NCBI GenBank assembly: GCA_019916065.1 | Contig: CM034237.1 | Location: 39,538,485-39,602,484 of the forward strand | DNA length: 64,000 bases | Reading direction: 5' to 3' | From: Vitellaria paradoxa | Lineage: Eukaryota > Streptophyta > Magnoliopsida > Ericales > Sapotaceae | In this document: piece by piece, positions 1 to 12,344 of the stretch | Position numbering within the stretch: the stretch's first letter is position 1 | Layout of the letters: each line of letters opens with the position of its first letter | Translations under genes and position numbers: made by a program | Notes under the pieces: generated by a model | The model's database searches: none | What the model was told of the DNA's origin: nothing | The model's input: the letters and a program-made list of their open reading frames with translations, nothing else

Positions 1-2433
1 CAATTAAATCCATATGAGATTACAAAACTAATACATTGTAAATTTGAATTTAACACGGTAGGTAAATAACATTAACTACAGTAATAATTTAGATTATTTC
101 TAATTATCATATCATTTAATAACAAAAATTTTATTATATTGGAATAGATTTCCAGTTTCAAGATGTTCATAAATGTCTATGAAATTACTATAACATTTTA
201 AAAAAATTTTAATATTTAAACGAATTTCATTAAATTGACTTAGTCATGAAAATATAGTTTTAAAATAAGTAGAGTTACATAACTTGTTAGGTTGACAAAA
301 CATTGCGTAAAAATCAATTAAGATAAATCAAGTTTATTTAAAGAAAACCGAGTGAGGGAAAAATAAATCTTATGTTTCATTTGGACATTTTATCAAACAC
401 TTAGTTTACTTAGCCATTTTAGTTTCAATAAGTCTTCCAACTATAGATAATGAAACTAATTATCCAAGTTAGTTATCGTAAATATTGGAGTGTCAAAATA
501 ATATCTAATATCCAATTAAAATAATTTTATGCTAATTGGAAGTTAACTAAGTAGTGTTAACTTAATAGTTCACTTAGGCTTTTCATCAAACAATAGGTAT
601 GCTTAATTAATTAGGCCTTGTAAACAAAATTAAATATGAACGAAACTCATTAATATATTTACAACTAACAAAAGAAGAATTGGATTTAAATAAATTTCTA
701 GATATAGAATTCTTATAAAAAATCCGGGCAATTGATAGGTTGAACACCAATAGGAGTTTAAAAGAAAAATCATATAAAATAGAGTACAACTCTAGTATTT
801 GTAAACTTTATATTTCTAGAAACTAGGCTTCAAAACTTGCAACTTTCATGTTTTACACTTTTTAAATTTCTAAAGGTTCAAAAATGGTCTTGAATTCGAT
901 TTGTTTGGAAAATCCAGTTTGACATGTGTTCAGTATTTTGGATATAACTTTTGACTCACAAATCAGATTGATGCAAAATCTTTTTGGGTTGAAAAGAAAA
1001 CTTAAAGATCTAAAATTTTTGTTTTAGCTAATGCCTAAATCCACCATTTTAGGGATCAAAATTGTGTCAGAAATTAAAAATAGTGAGCTGTCGGCTCTCA
1101 AGCTAACTCGAACCAAGCTCGTTTGGACAAGGATTTGGGTAGGACCTTTTGTTGGCCAAGGCCCAAACAATAGAGACCTATTTTGCTTCTAACGTCCAGC
1201 TCTTCTCTATGCTCATGTTTTATGCTTTATTTTGTATTATAACCAATTCTATACATGTTCATTCTAATTTAAATTTCTAATCCTACCTCAATAAAGAATT
1301 GGGTGACAACGTTCAACAAGGAGAAGAAATTGAGCTCTAAAAATCACCCGAACCGAAAAGTTTCATGCTTTTCTTATTTTTTTTTCTTTTCTGAATACCA
1401 TCAATTCTCCAACTAGTACTTGAGATTTTTTTAGAGAACACTCAAACCTCACAACTCTCTGAATGCTTTAACAATATTTTAATCAATAAAGGAAGCAATT
1501 TATAGGAATTCATGGGAGTGGAGAGAAAGTGTCGGTGGAGAAGACAAACTTTATCTCCCAAGCTTCAAAGCCTCCAAAATAGGATCAAGAAGGCACAATG
1601 GGTGTCATGATCCAAAAATATTACATTTCACAATTCAGGCAATTGATTCGGTGGAAAATTGAAAGAGTTGGATGGAGAAAACAAGCCTTCAAGAGAGTTG
1701 ATTGAGAGTTACTATTCATGAGTCAACTCAGTGAGTGATGAGGTGAGTTGAGGGTGAGTTAGATTATGGGTTGATCTATGGTTTAATGGGTTTGGGTTGA
1801 ACCAAATGGGTAAATGGGTTAGGGATTGTTTGGATAAAAGTCTAATTTCACATTAAACCCCCACATAGAATGGAATTAATTCAAAAATACTTCCGACAAA
1901 TTTTTATCATTTCAAAAATTTTCAAATCCTCCATTTTCTAAATTTTTACTATCACAAATATGATCACCACATGTGGATTAATTATTTAAGGAGAAATAAA
2001 ATTTAGGCTATAACAGGATTGGTAGATTTGATCAGATTTGATTTTATTTGGTGATAATTCTCATCAATTCTTATATTTAGAATTAAAATAAGATTTTATG
2101 AGTTAGATTTGATTTCATTTCATAATTTAAATTTTGAAATTTCTATATTATTTAAAATCTAACCCTAAATAATAGAATTTGATAAGAGTTCATTCTTTTC
2201 TTATGCCATCTAAATAACTGGATAAAATTTATTCTCACATATTTGTTTACTCCCATAAAGCCCTAACAATTAACATGATCATACATGGACTGCCATCATT
2301 AGAAGTGTTGAAAGATGAGGACTATAGAAGACTTTAAGTAACATCAACCAAGTATGATAGGCCAATGATCAAGCAAAGTTTCTTAAAAGAAATAAAACCG
2401 GTAACCAATTAAAAAAAATAAAAATAAAAATAG
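1..2433. other. AT-rich intergenic DNA, no gene seen
   Basis: No reading frame here has a recognisable protein or a believable splice structure. About 880-1200 is less AT-rich than its surroundings and reads like decayed retrotransposon text. The rest is low-complexity A/T sequence with stop codons in all frames. Confidence 0.6.
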
Positions 2434-3120
2434 TTGTGACATTGGCTAAATGGGATGCATGAAAGGCTGATGTTGTGTCAGTTAGCCAGATTAACAAGTT
2501 ATGAAAGTTGGCTGATTGGGTCATCCTCAATCGCTAGGTCTTTGAAGACTATAAAAAGATTAAGATTGTATATCAACCAATGGAGGTCGATGATGACTGG
2601 CCCTAATTAAGGAATGTTTTTGTCGGCTGAAGAAAGTAATTAGATTGGTCAAGCCATCGCTGTAGCAAAAACAAAAGTCAACCAAGACAGTTAAGAGGCG
2701 TAGATGGAAGTAACTACCATTACTCCAAAAATTACGCAGCAATTATAGGATATGGTACTATGCCATAATTCTGGGATGTGCATGAGTGGTGGACGTGGAG
2801 GTTATTTGCTTGATGGCCTCATCTATAAAAGAGAACCAAGGAAGACTGACAAATGGTTTCTTAACCACACCTCTCCCTGTGAGATTTATTTTCTTGCAAC
2901 TATATTTTTCCTGCACTTTACTTTTCTACACTTTAGAGTAATTTTTCCTCCTTCTCTATCGACAAAATGTGGTCTATACGTTCTTGTCACCTATATCCAC
3001 TAATCTCCGGAGCTGAAACTATAATATTTTTATCAGTGAAGGCTCAGATGCAGGTGTGTTTAGCCTTTTCTATTTAAAGTTACATCTCTTAGTTGTCATT
3101 TATTTATTGCTTGTCTTTTT
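2434..3120 (+). repeat. decayed LTR-like segment (probable Ty3/gypsy LTR remnant)
   Basis: The segment begins with TGTGACATTGG, has a TATA-like ATCTATAAAAG at about 2820-2830, and continues into a pyrimidine-rich stretch like the R/U5 part of a plant LTR. The 83-codon open frame at 2752-3003 resembles no family I know and is probably a by-product. No partner LTR, primer-binding site or target duplication was found, so the type and both ends are tentative. Confidence 0.35.
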
Positions 3121-4623
3121 GTCATATACTATGTTTAAAAGTCTAGAGAAGACCGAATTTCACATTCATATTCACCTGATTTTCCACTTAATGCCTTTCA
3201 TCTTTTGAATCTTTAATATTCTTGCACGCTCGCGCACACACTCAAAGAAAAAAATTATGAAAGAATGTGAATTTTTTTTTTTTTTTGCGCAAACAATATC
3301 ATATTTATCATATTTTCTATTTCCTAATAACATAATTAAGTTGGGTATTTCTTTTAATTTAATTCAATTCTTAAATTCAAACATGTGTTTCAAACACAAA
3401 ATTTTATTTATTAAATCAAATCAAATCAATTATTTATTTTAAAATCAAACTAATCCTAAGAGAGAGACATTTCTAAACAAAGTGTGTAGAAAGAATATTT
3501 TAATTTATAAAAAATTAACAGTAACAATTAGGTAATAGCTTAAATTCATATGAAATATTAACTTAATTGTTTCAAATGAATTTTGAACGATTTTGCATGA
3601 GTCACTGATTCAGCCATAATTTCTAACGCTTTAGGTTGATTTTTTGTCAATGAATATTTTTTGTCATAATGAACAGTTTGAGTTTAAAGTTATTTTTCTT
3701 TGTTTATGTTGAAAACAGTCTGAGTTAATAATATTTTTATCGCAATAAATTTTAACAATGAATCAGACTGTTTTTGAGATTGGATCAGGAGTTAATTAGT
3801 TTAATCGATCGAGTCAAGTCGATTTTTAAAACATTAAAAAATATAATTATCTTTAAGAAATTATAAATGTACCTTACTTTTAACTTCTTAAACTTTAGAA
3901 AAATATTATTTATTGAGAGAATGAAATGTTAAAAATTAAAAGTAGAATATATTTTAGTATTTATGTTATCTTTAACACCATTATTATATTATTGTCTTAT
4001 ACTACCTTTGAAACCCAGATTCATAGAGGTTAAAGAAAATCAAAAACAAAAAGTTATAAAAACAAATTTAGGCAAAAAGGTTAATTTCATATTAATTTTT
4101 GTGTGTTAAAAAATTAAAAAAACGACTAGATCATCAAAATATTTTTAATTTTGATTTCATTAAATATATAAAAATAATATATATTAACAATTTTATTTTG
4201 GTTGGGAATATTTACATTTCTCCATTATTTTTCCCATTCTACAATAACTTTTATGAAAAAAAATAATATAGAGGCGCCGTTTGGTTTGCAAACAAACTCT
4301 AAAAAATTTTATAAATCTCTGTTAACTTTATATCACATCAACTTTTTTCTTTCACTGCACGTATTACGAACTCTCAATTTATTTCACTTTTATCATTTTA
4401 TTTTTTACTTTCATTCTAATTTTCTTTTCAAGCTTAAATTCGTATTTCAATAGTTGCACGTTGGTCTACCAATGCCTTGGGAGTTGGGATGGTTTCAACT
4501 AATAATACAAAAATATAAATTTAACAGCACCATTGAAAGCTACTTATTCTGAGTTTACACATTAGTAACTTTTACGCGAATGTGTAAATATGTTATTAAT
4601 AATATTGAATATATAAAAAATAT
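3121..4623. other. AT-rich intergenic DNA
   Basis: No gene is visible. Around 4270-4440 is one copy of a short AT-rich dispersed repeat that recurs at 7195-7330 (inverted), 8747-8975 and 9105-9255. Its marks are a GTTTGG-type start, runs of A/T, and a CACTG..CGAATTACGAA-like core. Confidence 0.55.
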
Positions 4624-6165
4624 GGTGAGTTTATTTGGATTCTACAAGTAGTTTTTTTTCACTCCACTTTTCCTTTTCATTAAATAGAATTATAAATCTA
4701 TCTTTCTATGACTAGCTATTATTGTATTTAATTTAAAAAAACATAATTGACCTCCATAATTAAGTAAGCATTTACAAATTTAAACAAACACAGTTAAGTC
4801 TATAAAAATTATCTTTAACTATTAAAATAATTTTTTATTTTTATTTATATTTTTAAAATCATATAAAAATAAACTATTTTATTTTAGGGTCAATTTATTT
4901 GCACTCCACAAATAACTTCTTTCACTCTACTTCTTTTTATAATTAATTAAAATTGCACAATTGCTCATCTATCTTTCCATATATGTTTTGCATGCTTATA
5001 ATGTCATAAAAGTCTTTATATCATAAATACCTTTATTTTGTAATAATAATTATTTTTTAAATATATATAAAAGACAACTTATTAATTTCTCTGAGATATT
5101 TTGATAGATAGACCGATAATTACAATCTAAATTTTTTAAAAAAATTTACTTATGCAATATGGATTACCTTATTGTGATGATCTATATATTTTTCTAAAAA
5201 TTATTTATTATCATACAAAAATTAAAATTAAGTTTTCAAAAAAAAGATGTTTATACTTTGTTTGATAAATCTGTCTGTATATATAGAAGTTAATTTTTTC
5301 ACTTCATTTATTTTTCTAGTTAGATATTTTTTAGAAGTTTTATTTTTTTTATTTATTTATTTTTATAGATGAATGGTGAGAAAATAAAATTAATGATTTT
5401 ATTTTAAATTTTGAATTGGTGAGAAAAGTTAATAGGGTTAAACACTATTAAAAAAAATTAAATTACAAGTATTTTCATATTTGTAGGTTTCATATAAGAA
5501 AAAAAAATATTTTAATAGAATAAAATAAATTTTACTTTCATTTATATTTATCTTATTAGAAACCATATAAAATAATTTTTAATTTATTTTATAACTTAAT
5601 CAAATAAAAAATAACTTATTTAATTTTAATTTATTTAAAATTTTTTGTTATTTTCTTTATCATATTGATAATTATTTATTTTTATTGTTTTTTTATAAAT
5701 TATTTATTTTAAAATTTATCACATTTACATTTTATTTCATTATATTATTTTTAAAATATATTATTAGATTATGAGAATTTAAAGAATCATATAAAAGTTT
5801 ACTAAATGACTTAAGAATGATGAAAATAGTTAAAATGATAAAAGTTTATAAATAAAAAAAATTATAAAATAAAATAAAATAATTTATTTTTATATGATTT
5901 TTAAAAATATAAATATAAATAAAAAATTATTTTTAATCTGTAAAAGTACTTTTTTATTCTTTAAAAATAATTTTTTTCTTCTCTTGTTGGTCTAAATGCG
6001 TTTGTTTAAATTTGTAAATCTTTTCTTAATTATGAAGGACAATTATGTTATTTTAAATTAGATACAAAAATATTTAGTCAAAAAAGGATAGATTTGTAAT
6101 TCTATTTAAAGAAAAAGTAAAGTAGAGTAATAGAGATTATTTGTGGAGTGCCAAATAGGCTCACC
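4624..6165. mobile_element. non-autonomous DNA element with long terminal inverted repeats
   Basis: The left arm (about 4624-4888) and the reverse complement of the right arm (about 5855-6165) align along nearly their whole length. Both begin GGTGAG, then TTATTTGG or CTATTTGG, and share AAATAGAATTA, AAATCTATC, ACATAATTG and TTTACAAATTTAAACAAAC. A second copy of the arm start lies at about 4886 in direct orientation, suggesting a nested or rearranged copy. There is no coding capacity. Arms of about 270-310 bp suggest a Mutator-like or foldback element, but no clear target duplication was found. Confidence 0.7.
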
Positions 6166-7333
6166 CAAAAAAGTTTATAAATTATCGTGCCGGGATAAAT
6201 TAAAGACATTCTATTTCAAAGTAAATAATCTAATAAAATATTTTTATTAAAAAATTATTTTTATATTATTTTAATACAAAATTACGTATAAAAATTTTAA
6301 AATAAAATAAATTATTATATGTCTATATACCCAAAAAATGGTGTTTAAAAAAAATTATTTAAAATACTGATCAAAATAATATAAAAATGTGCTATTATTT
6401 TAAAATATTAAATTCATATATAAAGATTTATTTTAATTATGATACTACTATTTTCACGATGGTTGTACATTTTCAAAAAAACAAAGCTCATAAATAGCAT
6501 TTTTTTTTAGAAAAATGTTAATGCTTTTTGTCCCGATAAAAGTAATATATATGACATAAGTAATCGATATGATGGTTGTTGGTTTAAAAAAATAATAAAA
6601 GATAAAAGAAAAAAATACTAATGTTTATTAACTTTCTTTAGTTTTCTCTACCAAACACTTTACTAATTTTTCCCAATTGTCATCAACTTTCATTAACTTA
6701 TTTTTAACCTTTTCACACTTTTGGTAGAATATAACAAATATTTAACAATTTAAATTTTATTTTTTTTCACTGAAAATTGACAATCTAAACAGTCTTAGGC
6801 TGTGTTTGTCAAAATTAGTAGTAGTAGCCTTTTTGGTTTTTTTTTAAATAATTAAATTTATACTCTTATATTTTATATTTTTTTAAATATTGAAGAATAA
6901 AAATATTAAATTAACAAAAAGTTAAAAAGTTAATTATTAAAAAGTTATTTTTTTTCTTTCTCAAACACCAAAAAAAAAAAAAACAACTTTTAATAACTAT
7001 CTAGTAACCAATTACCAAATAAATTTTTTTTTTCTTTTTTTCCTTTCAAACTTAACCTTAGATGAGTGCACTAACCAAAACAAAAACAAAACTTTGCTAT
7101 GACGTTGACGATTTCTTCTTTTCTTATGAGATGTGTGGCTCTAAATTAGTAGTTCTGAACTATTATAAAAGAAATTTTAACCACATAAATATAGGGTGCG
7201 TTTGGAGTTTTATAAAATTATATAAAATTGTAAAAGTTAGTGTCTCGTATTTTGTGCAGTGAGTGAAGAATTTAAATTTATTGTCTCATAATTTGTGTTT
7301 ATAAAAATTTGTAAAATTTTGCAGAATTTTATT
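6166..7333. other. AT-rich intergenic DNA
   Basis: Only A/T-rich low-complexity sequence is seen. The 66-codon frame at 7062-7262 has no recognisable features and overlaps the dispersed AT repeat at its end. Confidence 0.5.
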
Positions 7334-7532
7334 AGTCATGCTACACTTACACTCTTTTAATTACATCCTATTGGTCATAACATGTCATGACCAATATAAT
7401 TTACTCAAAATCATCACAGTCGCACGTAGAATGTGATATCCAACGGCTGTAATAATTTTAAATAGAATACCTTGTCATGACCAGTAGGGTGTAAGAAGGG
7501 TGTAAACAAAAGGGTGTAAGTGTAGCATTACT
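7334..7532. mobile_element. 199 bp MITE
   Basis: The left end AGTCATGCTACACTTACA is matched by the reverse complement of the right end, AGTAATGCTACACTTACA. The inverted match continues inward through ATCCTATTGGTCAT.. and ACCCTACTGGTCAT... The short length, lack of coding sequence and inverted ends define a MITE. The superfamily is unresolved because no convincing target duplication can be read. Confidence 0.75.
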
Positions 7533-9401
7533 TAAGTTTTATAGTGTTTTATTTAATCCAAACGGCATTATCAATACTCAAAATTATATTAATTTAGACT
7601 TTGCCAATAAACGTAATTAAATTTACTAGCGAGTTTTGCTGGATTTATGAACCCATACGTGAATTTAATCTTTACCAACAAACGTAATTAAATTTATTAG
7701 TGATTATTACTAAACTTATGGACCAATATGTTAATTTAATCTTAAATTTATTACTGAATGTTAATTTAATAGTCACATAATTACCATCTGATCACTTCAT
7801 TTATGATTCAATTTGGCAGTATTTATTACTAAATATTATTAAATTTATTTTTTTAACATTTAAATTTTAGTACAATACTCAAAAATTGGGGTGTACAAAA
7901 CTAAATTAAAACTGAATATCAAACAAAAAAAATCAATTTTTGATTATTTCAGTTTGATTATTCAATTTTTGGTTCAGTTTCAATTTATTTTTAAACTAAA
8001 ATTAAAATTTCAGTTCCAATTCTTGCATATAAAGAACAAAATAGTCAAAAATCAAATGAGAAATTAATTAAAAATAAAAATAAAAATAATAATTTTATAC
8101 AAAAATAAATTAAAAATTATATATTTATATATAATATAAATAATAAATTTATAAAAATAAAAATAAATATTTATATATATAATTAAAATTTCAGTTAATT
8201 CAATTTTATCCGAAGTTAAATCAAATTATTCCGGTTAATTTAATTCTTAATTTGGGTTCAATTCTTTTCCAGAGAATCAAAATATTCTGATAATTTAATT
8301 TTCGATTTTATTTTACACGTGGCAGCGTTTGCAGGCAGCGGTAGCACCACATTATAATCCCCACTTGCTTTTGAGTAGGTTTCGCGGTAGACTTTGTAAG
8401 GGACAAAGCGGATTAACCAGTAAATAGACAAATAAAACAGCAACTAATCCCTCCTTGTAAATATACCAGACCTCAAAGGGCATTCATCTAACTTAACCCT
8501 AAACCTCACGGAATCCTCCCCCTCCCCATTTAATGGGTCCCACCCCCGTTTAAAGTATTCGCTTTTACTCACATTATTTCGATGTCAGCTCAAAAACACA
8601 ATTTTAAAAAAATATAAATAAAACGTAACCGTATTCAGATGATTAACTTTTATTAAAATCAATTTTAATGTTTTTAAAGTCCGTTTAACACGGCATAAAA
8701 CGTTAAAAAATTCTGAAGATATCTTAAAATTATTCACTTAAGTCATCGTTTGGCGTGTTAAAAAATAAAAAAAATTTTAAAAAATTATGAAAATTTTTAA
8801 AAGTTATTCACTTTTTATTTCACTGTACGAATTACGAATTCACAACTTATCTTACTTTTTATTACTCCAAATACACTTTTTATCTCATTGCATGAATTAC
8901 GAATTAATAAATTATCTTAAAGTATTTTTTATCTTATTTTTTATTACTTCAAATATTCCTTTAATAAAAAAAACTGCTTAAAATGACAAAATTTCCGAAG
9001 AAATATTGGTAATTAATCTAAAAATTTGTGGTTAACAAAAAGCAGCTGAGAAGAAGATTGTTAATGGAGCTACATATGTGTGTATATGTTTTGTATTTGT
9101 ATATGCACCGTTCGGTATATTAAAAAATAAAAAAATTTTTTGAAAAATTTAAAAAATTTTTAAAGTTTATTTATTTTTTATCTCGTTGTAGGGATTATAA
9201 ACTCACAATTTATCTCATTTTATTTTATTTTATCTCATTTTTTACCGCTTAAACATTGACAGCTGTGGTTGTACTGCTTTAAATATAATATTTGATTTTC
9301 TTTAATAACTGTGGCAAAGGCAAGGAAGGTGGAGAGAATCTAGAAATGCCCATTTCTTTTGATTTGCTCAAAAAACCCTGAAATTGTTAAATGGGAAAAA
9401 A
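7533..9401. other. intergenic DNA upstream of the DUF863 gene
   Basis: No gene is visible. The stretch from about 8300 to 8560 is less AT-rich and carries stop codons on both strands. Two copies of the dispersed AT-rich repeat lie at 8747-8975 and 9105-9255, the second only about 150 bp before the DUF863 promoter region. Confidence 0.5.
8747..8975. repeat. AT-rich dispersed repeat with internal tandem duplication
   Basis: Two adjacent units of roughly 75-80 bp each run through a TTTTTAT(T/C)TCA(C/T)TG core, GAATTACGAATT, TTATCTTA and TTATTACT.CAAATA. Related copies occur at 4276-4440, 7195-7330 (inverted) and 9105-9255. Confidence 0.55.
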
Positions 9402-9624
9402 AATCATAGAGAGAGAAAGAGAGAGACAGAGGGGGGAGGAGAGAGAGAAGTAAAGAAAAAGCAGAGAATAAAAAGAGACCGGATGTTGACAAATTTCGTG
9501 TCACTGTTCTTAGAAGGTCGTTTGTTTGTGTGAAGATTGCTTATCTGGGATCTCTCTCTTTCTCTCTCTAAGATAGCCCTTCTTTCTCTCTCTATAAAAC
9601 TTTCTCTCTTTCAGAGACTGGCCC
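9402..9624 (+). promoter_or_regulatory. putative core promoter of the DUF863 gene
   Basis: A GA-rich block (about 9405-9450) is followed by a CT-rich block (9551-9614), a common arrangement at plant transcription starts. TATAAAA at 9593-9599 would place the start near 9625. This is inferred from composition and position upstream of a plausible leader exon. Confidence 0.45.
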
Positions 9625-9714
9625 AACAGATCGAAATCTCGATCTTTTCTTCTCGTTGGTGACGATCTAAGCTTCTTGAAATGGTGTTACGAAATACCCA
9701 CTTTATGTCTCTTT
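9625..9714 (+). other. putative 5'-untranslated first exon of the DUF863 gene, with a short upstream ORF
   Basis: This is the segment between the inferred start and a good GT donor (GTATGT at 9715). It contains an ATG at 9681. If joined to the acceptor ending at 16143, that frame reads 11 codons and stops at a TGA formed across the junction, immediately before the main ATG at 16146. The exon boundary is inferred; a weaker alternative GT lies at 9719. Confidence 0.45.
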
Positions 9715-10730
9715 GTATGTATTAAGTTTTCTTTCTTCTTAATTTTTTATTATTTTTTTTCTGGCCCCTTTTGGTCTTTGGTAGTGGCAGTCTGTGACTG
9801 AATTTATATGACTCTTAGATATTGGGTATAGAAGGTACTGTTAAATAATTGAATCCATGTAGGCTACTTGAGGAGAGGTGATAGCAGGATGTGGGTTTGA
9901 GGTAAACTCTATCTACACTTGTTTAATTAGATTTGGGTTTTTGATTTCTATTGATCAATGGGTTTCTATATTTGATAGTTTTCTTAATTGGAATTTAATT
10001 ATTTTCAAGTTAATGTTTTTGGGTTTGCCAGATTGTTGGGTTAGATTGCTTGGAACAATTGTTTTGTGCATTTTGTATATTACCTTGTGAGACGTTTTAT
10101 TATAATCTGTTCCGTTTGTTTTTGCTGTTGATGAATTTGATGAGTAATTCATTTTCTATTAGGGATCTGTTCTAACTTCCAGATTTTAACTAGACTTGTT
10201 AATTTTGCCCAAGGGAAAAAAAGTTGATACTTTCTTATTGATGATAGGGTTTCCGGAATTCTAGCCTTTTAGGGTTTTATAATTGTACTGGAAATGCTTT
10301 TTACGTGTTCTAAGCTGTGTTACTGTGTTTTTGCTGCTTTTATTTCTGGCGATAAATTGAGTTTATGCATGATCATTACTATCTTAATTTTCAGTGGTTT
10401 CATTTGCATTAGCTAATTGCATGGTTCATTGCGAATGAAAGGAAGGTCTTTATTGCTCAATCGAATATTGAATTTCTTTATTTCTCAGTTGAATGTTGGA
10501 TTTCTTATTCTGTGGTCCAATTCCAACCAGTGTTCAAGTGCTGTTTATCCTGGTTTTGAGGTAAAATTTCCAATGACAACCTGATAATGCCTGGTAAAGT
10601 GCATTGCTTCCAAAGCCAGAAGTCTGTGAGTAAATGTAATTATCTTTTACTAGTTGTTTAGGCATTATAAGATATTCTGTGGCCAATGGCTGAGATCTTC
10701 AAACCCTGGACCAGCAAATAGTTTTGTTCT

Positions 10731-10734
<4 letters not shown>

Positions 10735-10793
<59 letters not shown>

Positions 10794-10794
10794 A
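10735..10794. repeat. (CT)n(CA)n microsatellite
   Basis: About 17 CT units pass directly into about 13 CA units. Confidence 0.97.
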
Positions 10795-11828
10795 TCACGA
10801 GTGTTGTTGATTGTATTGCATCCTACTCCATCTCTGCGACTGTCTTGTCTTCCTATATTTCTTCTTCTTCCTTATTCTCTTTAACTAGGATGTAACTTAG
10901 CTATCTCTTTGCAATCTATAATTGTTTAAACTTTTGTTTTTATGTTCTATTGCATTTTTTTTAAGCTTCTGGTGTGTGCCAAATCACCAAGTAAGAAATA
11001 CAGGCTCTGGTCACAGTTACACAATAACCTGGGGGAGGAAAAATTACCAAGAGATGCCTTTTGTCTTTTCTGGTATTATGGAATCAAGTTACTGTCTAAG
11101 CATTTTCCTTTGTCCCTATAATTTGGGCATTGGTGGCCACTAAAGCAAGAGGCCCGTTACAGGACAGTCAATTTACTAAGTTGACTGCAAACCAACCTGT
11201 GTTGTGAAAAGTTTAATGGACTTCTAATCAATGATAGGTTTAATGGACCTTTAATCAATGATCATTATGTTCCAAACCGATGTGCTGATGTGTTCGATGC
11301 AGTTTTTCCCTGGATGTCATTGGCTAGTGGAAAGTAAATTGTGCGACATTCTTACTCCCATGTTTATGGGGCAATGAGCTGTCTCTGTAGCATAGTGGAG
11401 CATGGAAGAAACCTAACTTTTATGAATTTTTTTTTCTTTTTTATGTAATATAGGGCTCCATAAAAGCTATGTGGGGATCTTCTAACAAGAAGGGATATCT
11501 TCCTTTTATACTATTGTTGAATTTGTTTGCTGACTTCTTGTCCTTTAATTAGTTTGTCGGACATGTCGTATCCATTTCATGTGATATCTGATGGGGGCAC
11601 TGATGTCATGAAATATGGATGCAACGTATTTGTAAAATGACCTGAACTCTACATGATAGTTTTCCTTTTTCTTTTTGTCTCTTACTAATCTGGGAGATTG
11701 TCTTCTTAGCCACTGCATTTTAACTTGAGTTAATGTTATTTCCCTGGTTATCATTAGCTTATATTATGTGTTATAACTATACAATATGCACATACCATAG
11801 TATTCATTTGAATAAAACAATATACGGT

Positions 11829-12344
11829 CAGGGATGGAACTAAGAATTTAATAGAGGGGGAGCCAATCCCAATAAATTTTAATATTTTTCCCCAACTTCA
11901 AAAATATAATCATAGGTCATGGGTTTAAAAAATCAAGCAAATATATAAAAGCCATTCACACATTCGCTTAAAATTATTTAATTAACTAAGTTAGACTATT
12001 AATGGCCCAACTTAAGAATCACGTCCCATATTTTATAATGGCCCAACTCAAGAATTAAGTTTCATAACATATTCATGGCTCAACTCGAGAATCAAGTCCC
12101 ATATCTTATTAATTGCTCAACTCAAGAATCAAGTCCCATATCTTATTAATTGCTCAACTCAAGAATCAAGTTTTGTATCTCATTAATGCCCAAACTAAAA
12201 GGGCTGCGGTGGCCATATTTGAACCCCCAAAAAATATATATATATATATATATCTGTAAATACACTTACTATATATGCAGATTTCTTTCCAAAATTTAGA
12301 GGGGTGCCATGGCCCCCTATTGTCATAACTTAATTCCGTCCCTA
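11829..12344. mobile_element. 516 bp non-autonomous hAT-type element
   Basis: The left end CAGGGATGGAACTAAG matches the reverse complement of the right end, TAGGGACGGAATTAAG, and similarity continues inward to a G-rich AGGGGG..GCCA block. The flanks are TATACGGT (11821-11828) and TATACGAT (12345-12352), an 8-bp target duplication with one difference, as made by hAT transposases. There is no coding capacity. The middle is built of roughly 40 bp tandem units. Confidence 0.82.
11999..12197. repeat. about five ~40 bp tandem units inside the hAT element
   Basis: Units share CTCAA(C)TCAAGAATCAAGT and a CCCATATCTTATTAAT segment. The last three are almost identical and the first two more diverged. 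Confidence 0.85.

Noticed and set aside
10654..10884. 76-codon frame with Ser/Leu and Thr/His runs
   Set aside because: It is a translation of the CT/CA microsatellite.
11829..12344. Five repeats considered as a CRISPR-like or satellite array
   Set aside because: Units are directly adjacent, imperfect and inside a hAT element in plant DNA.
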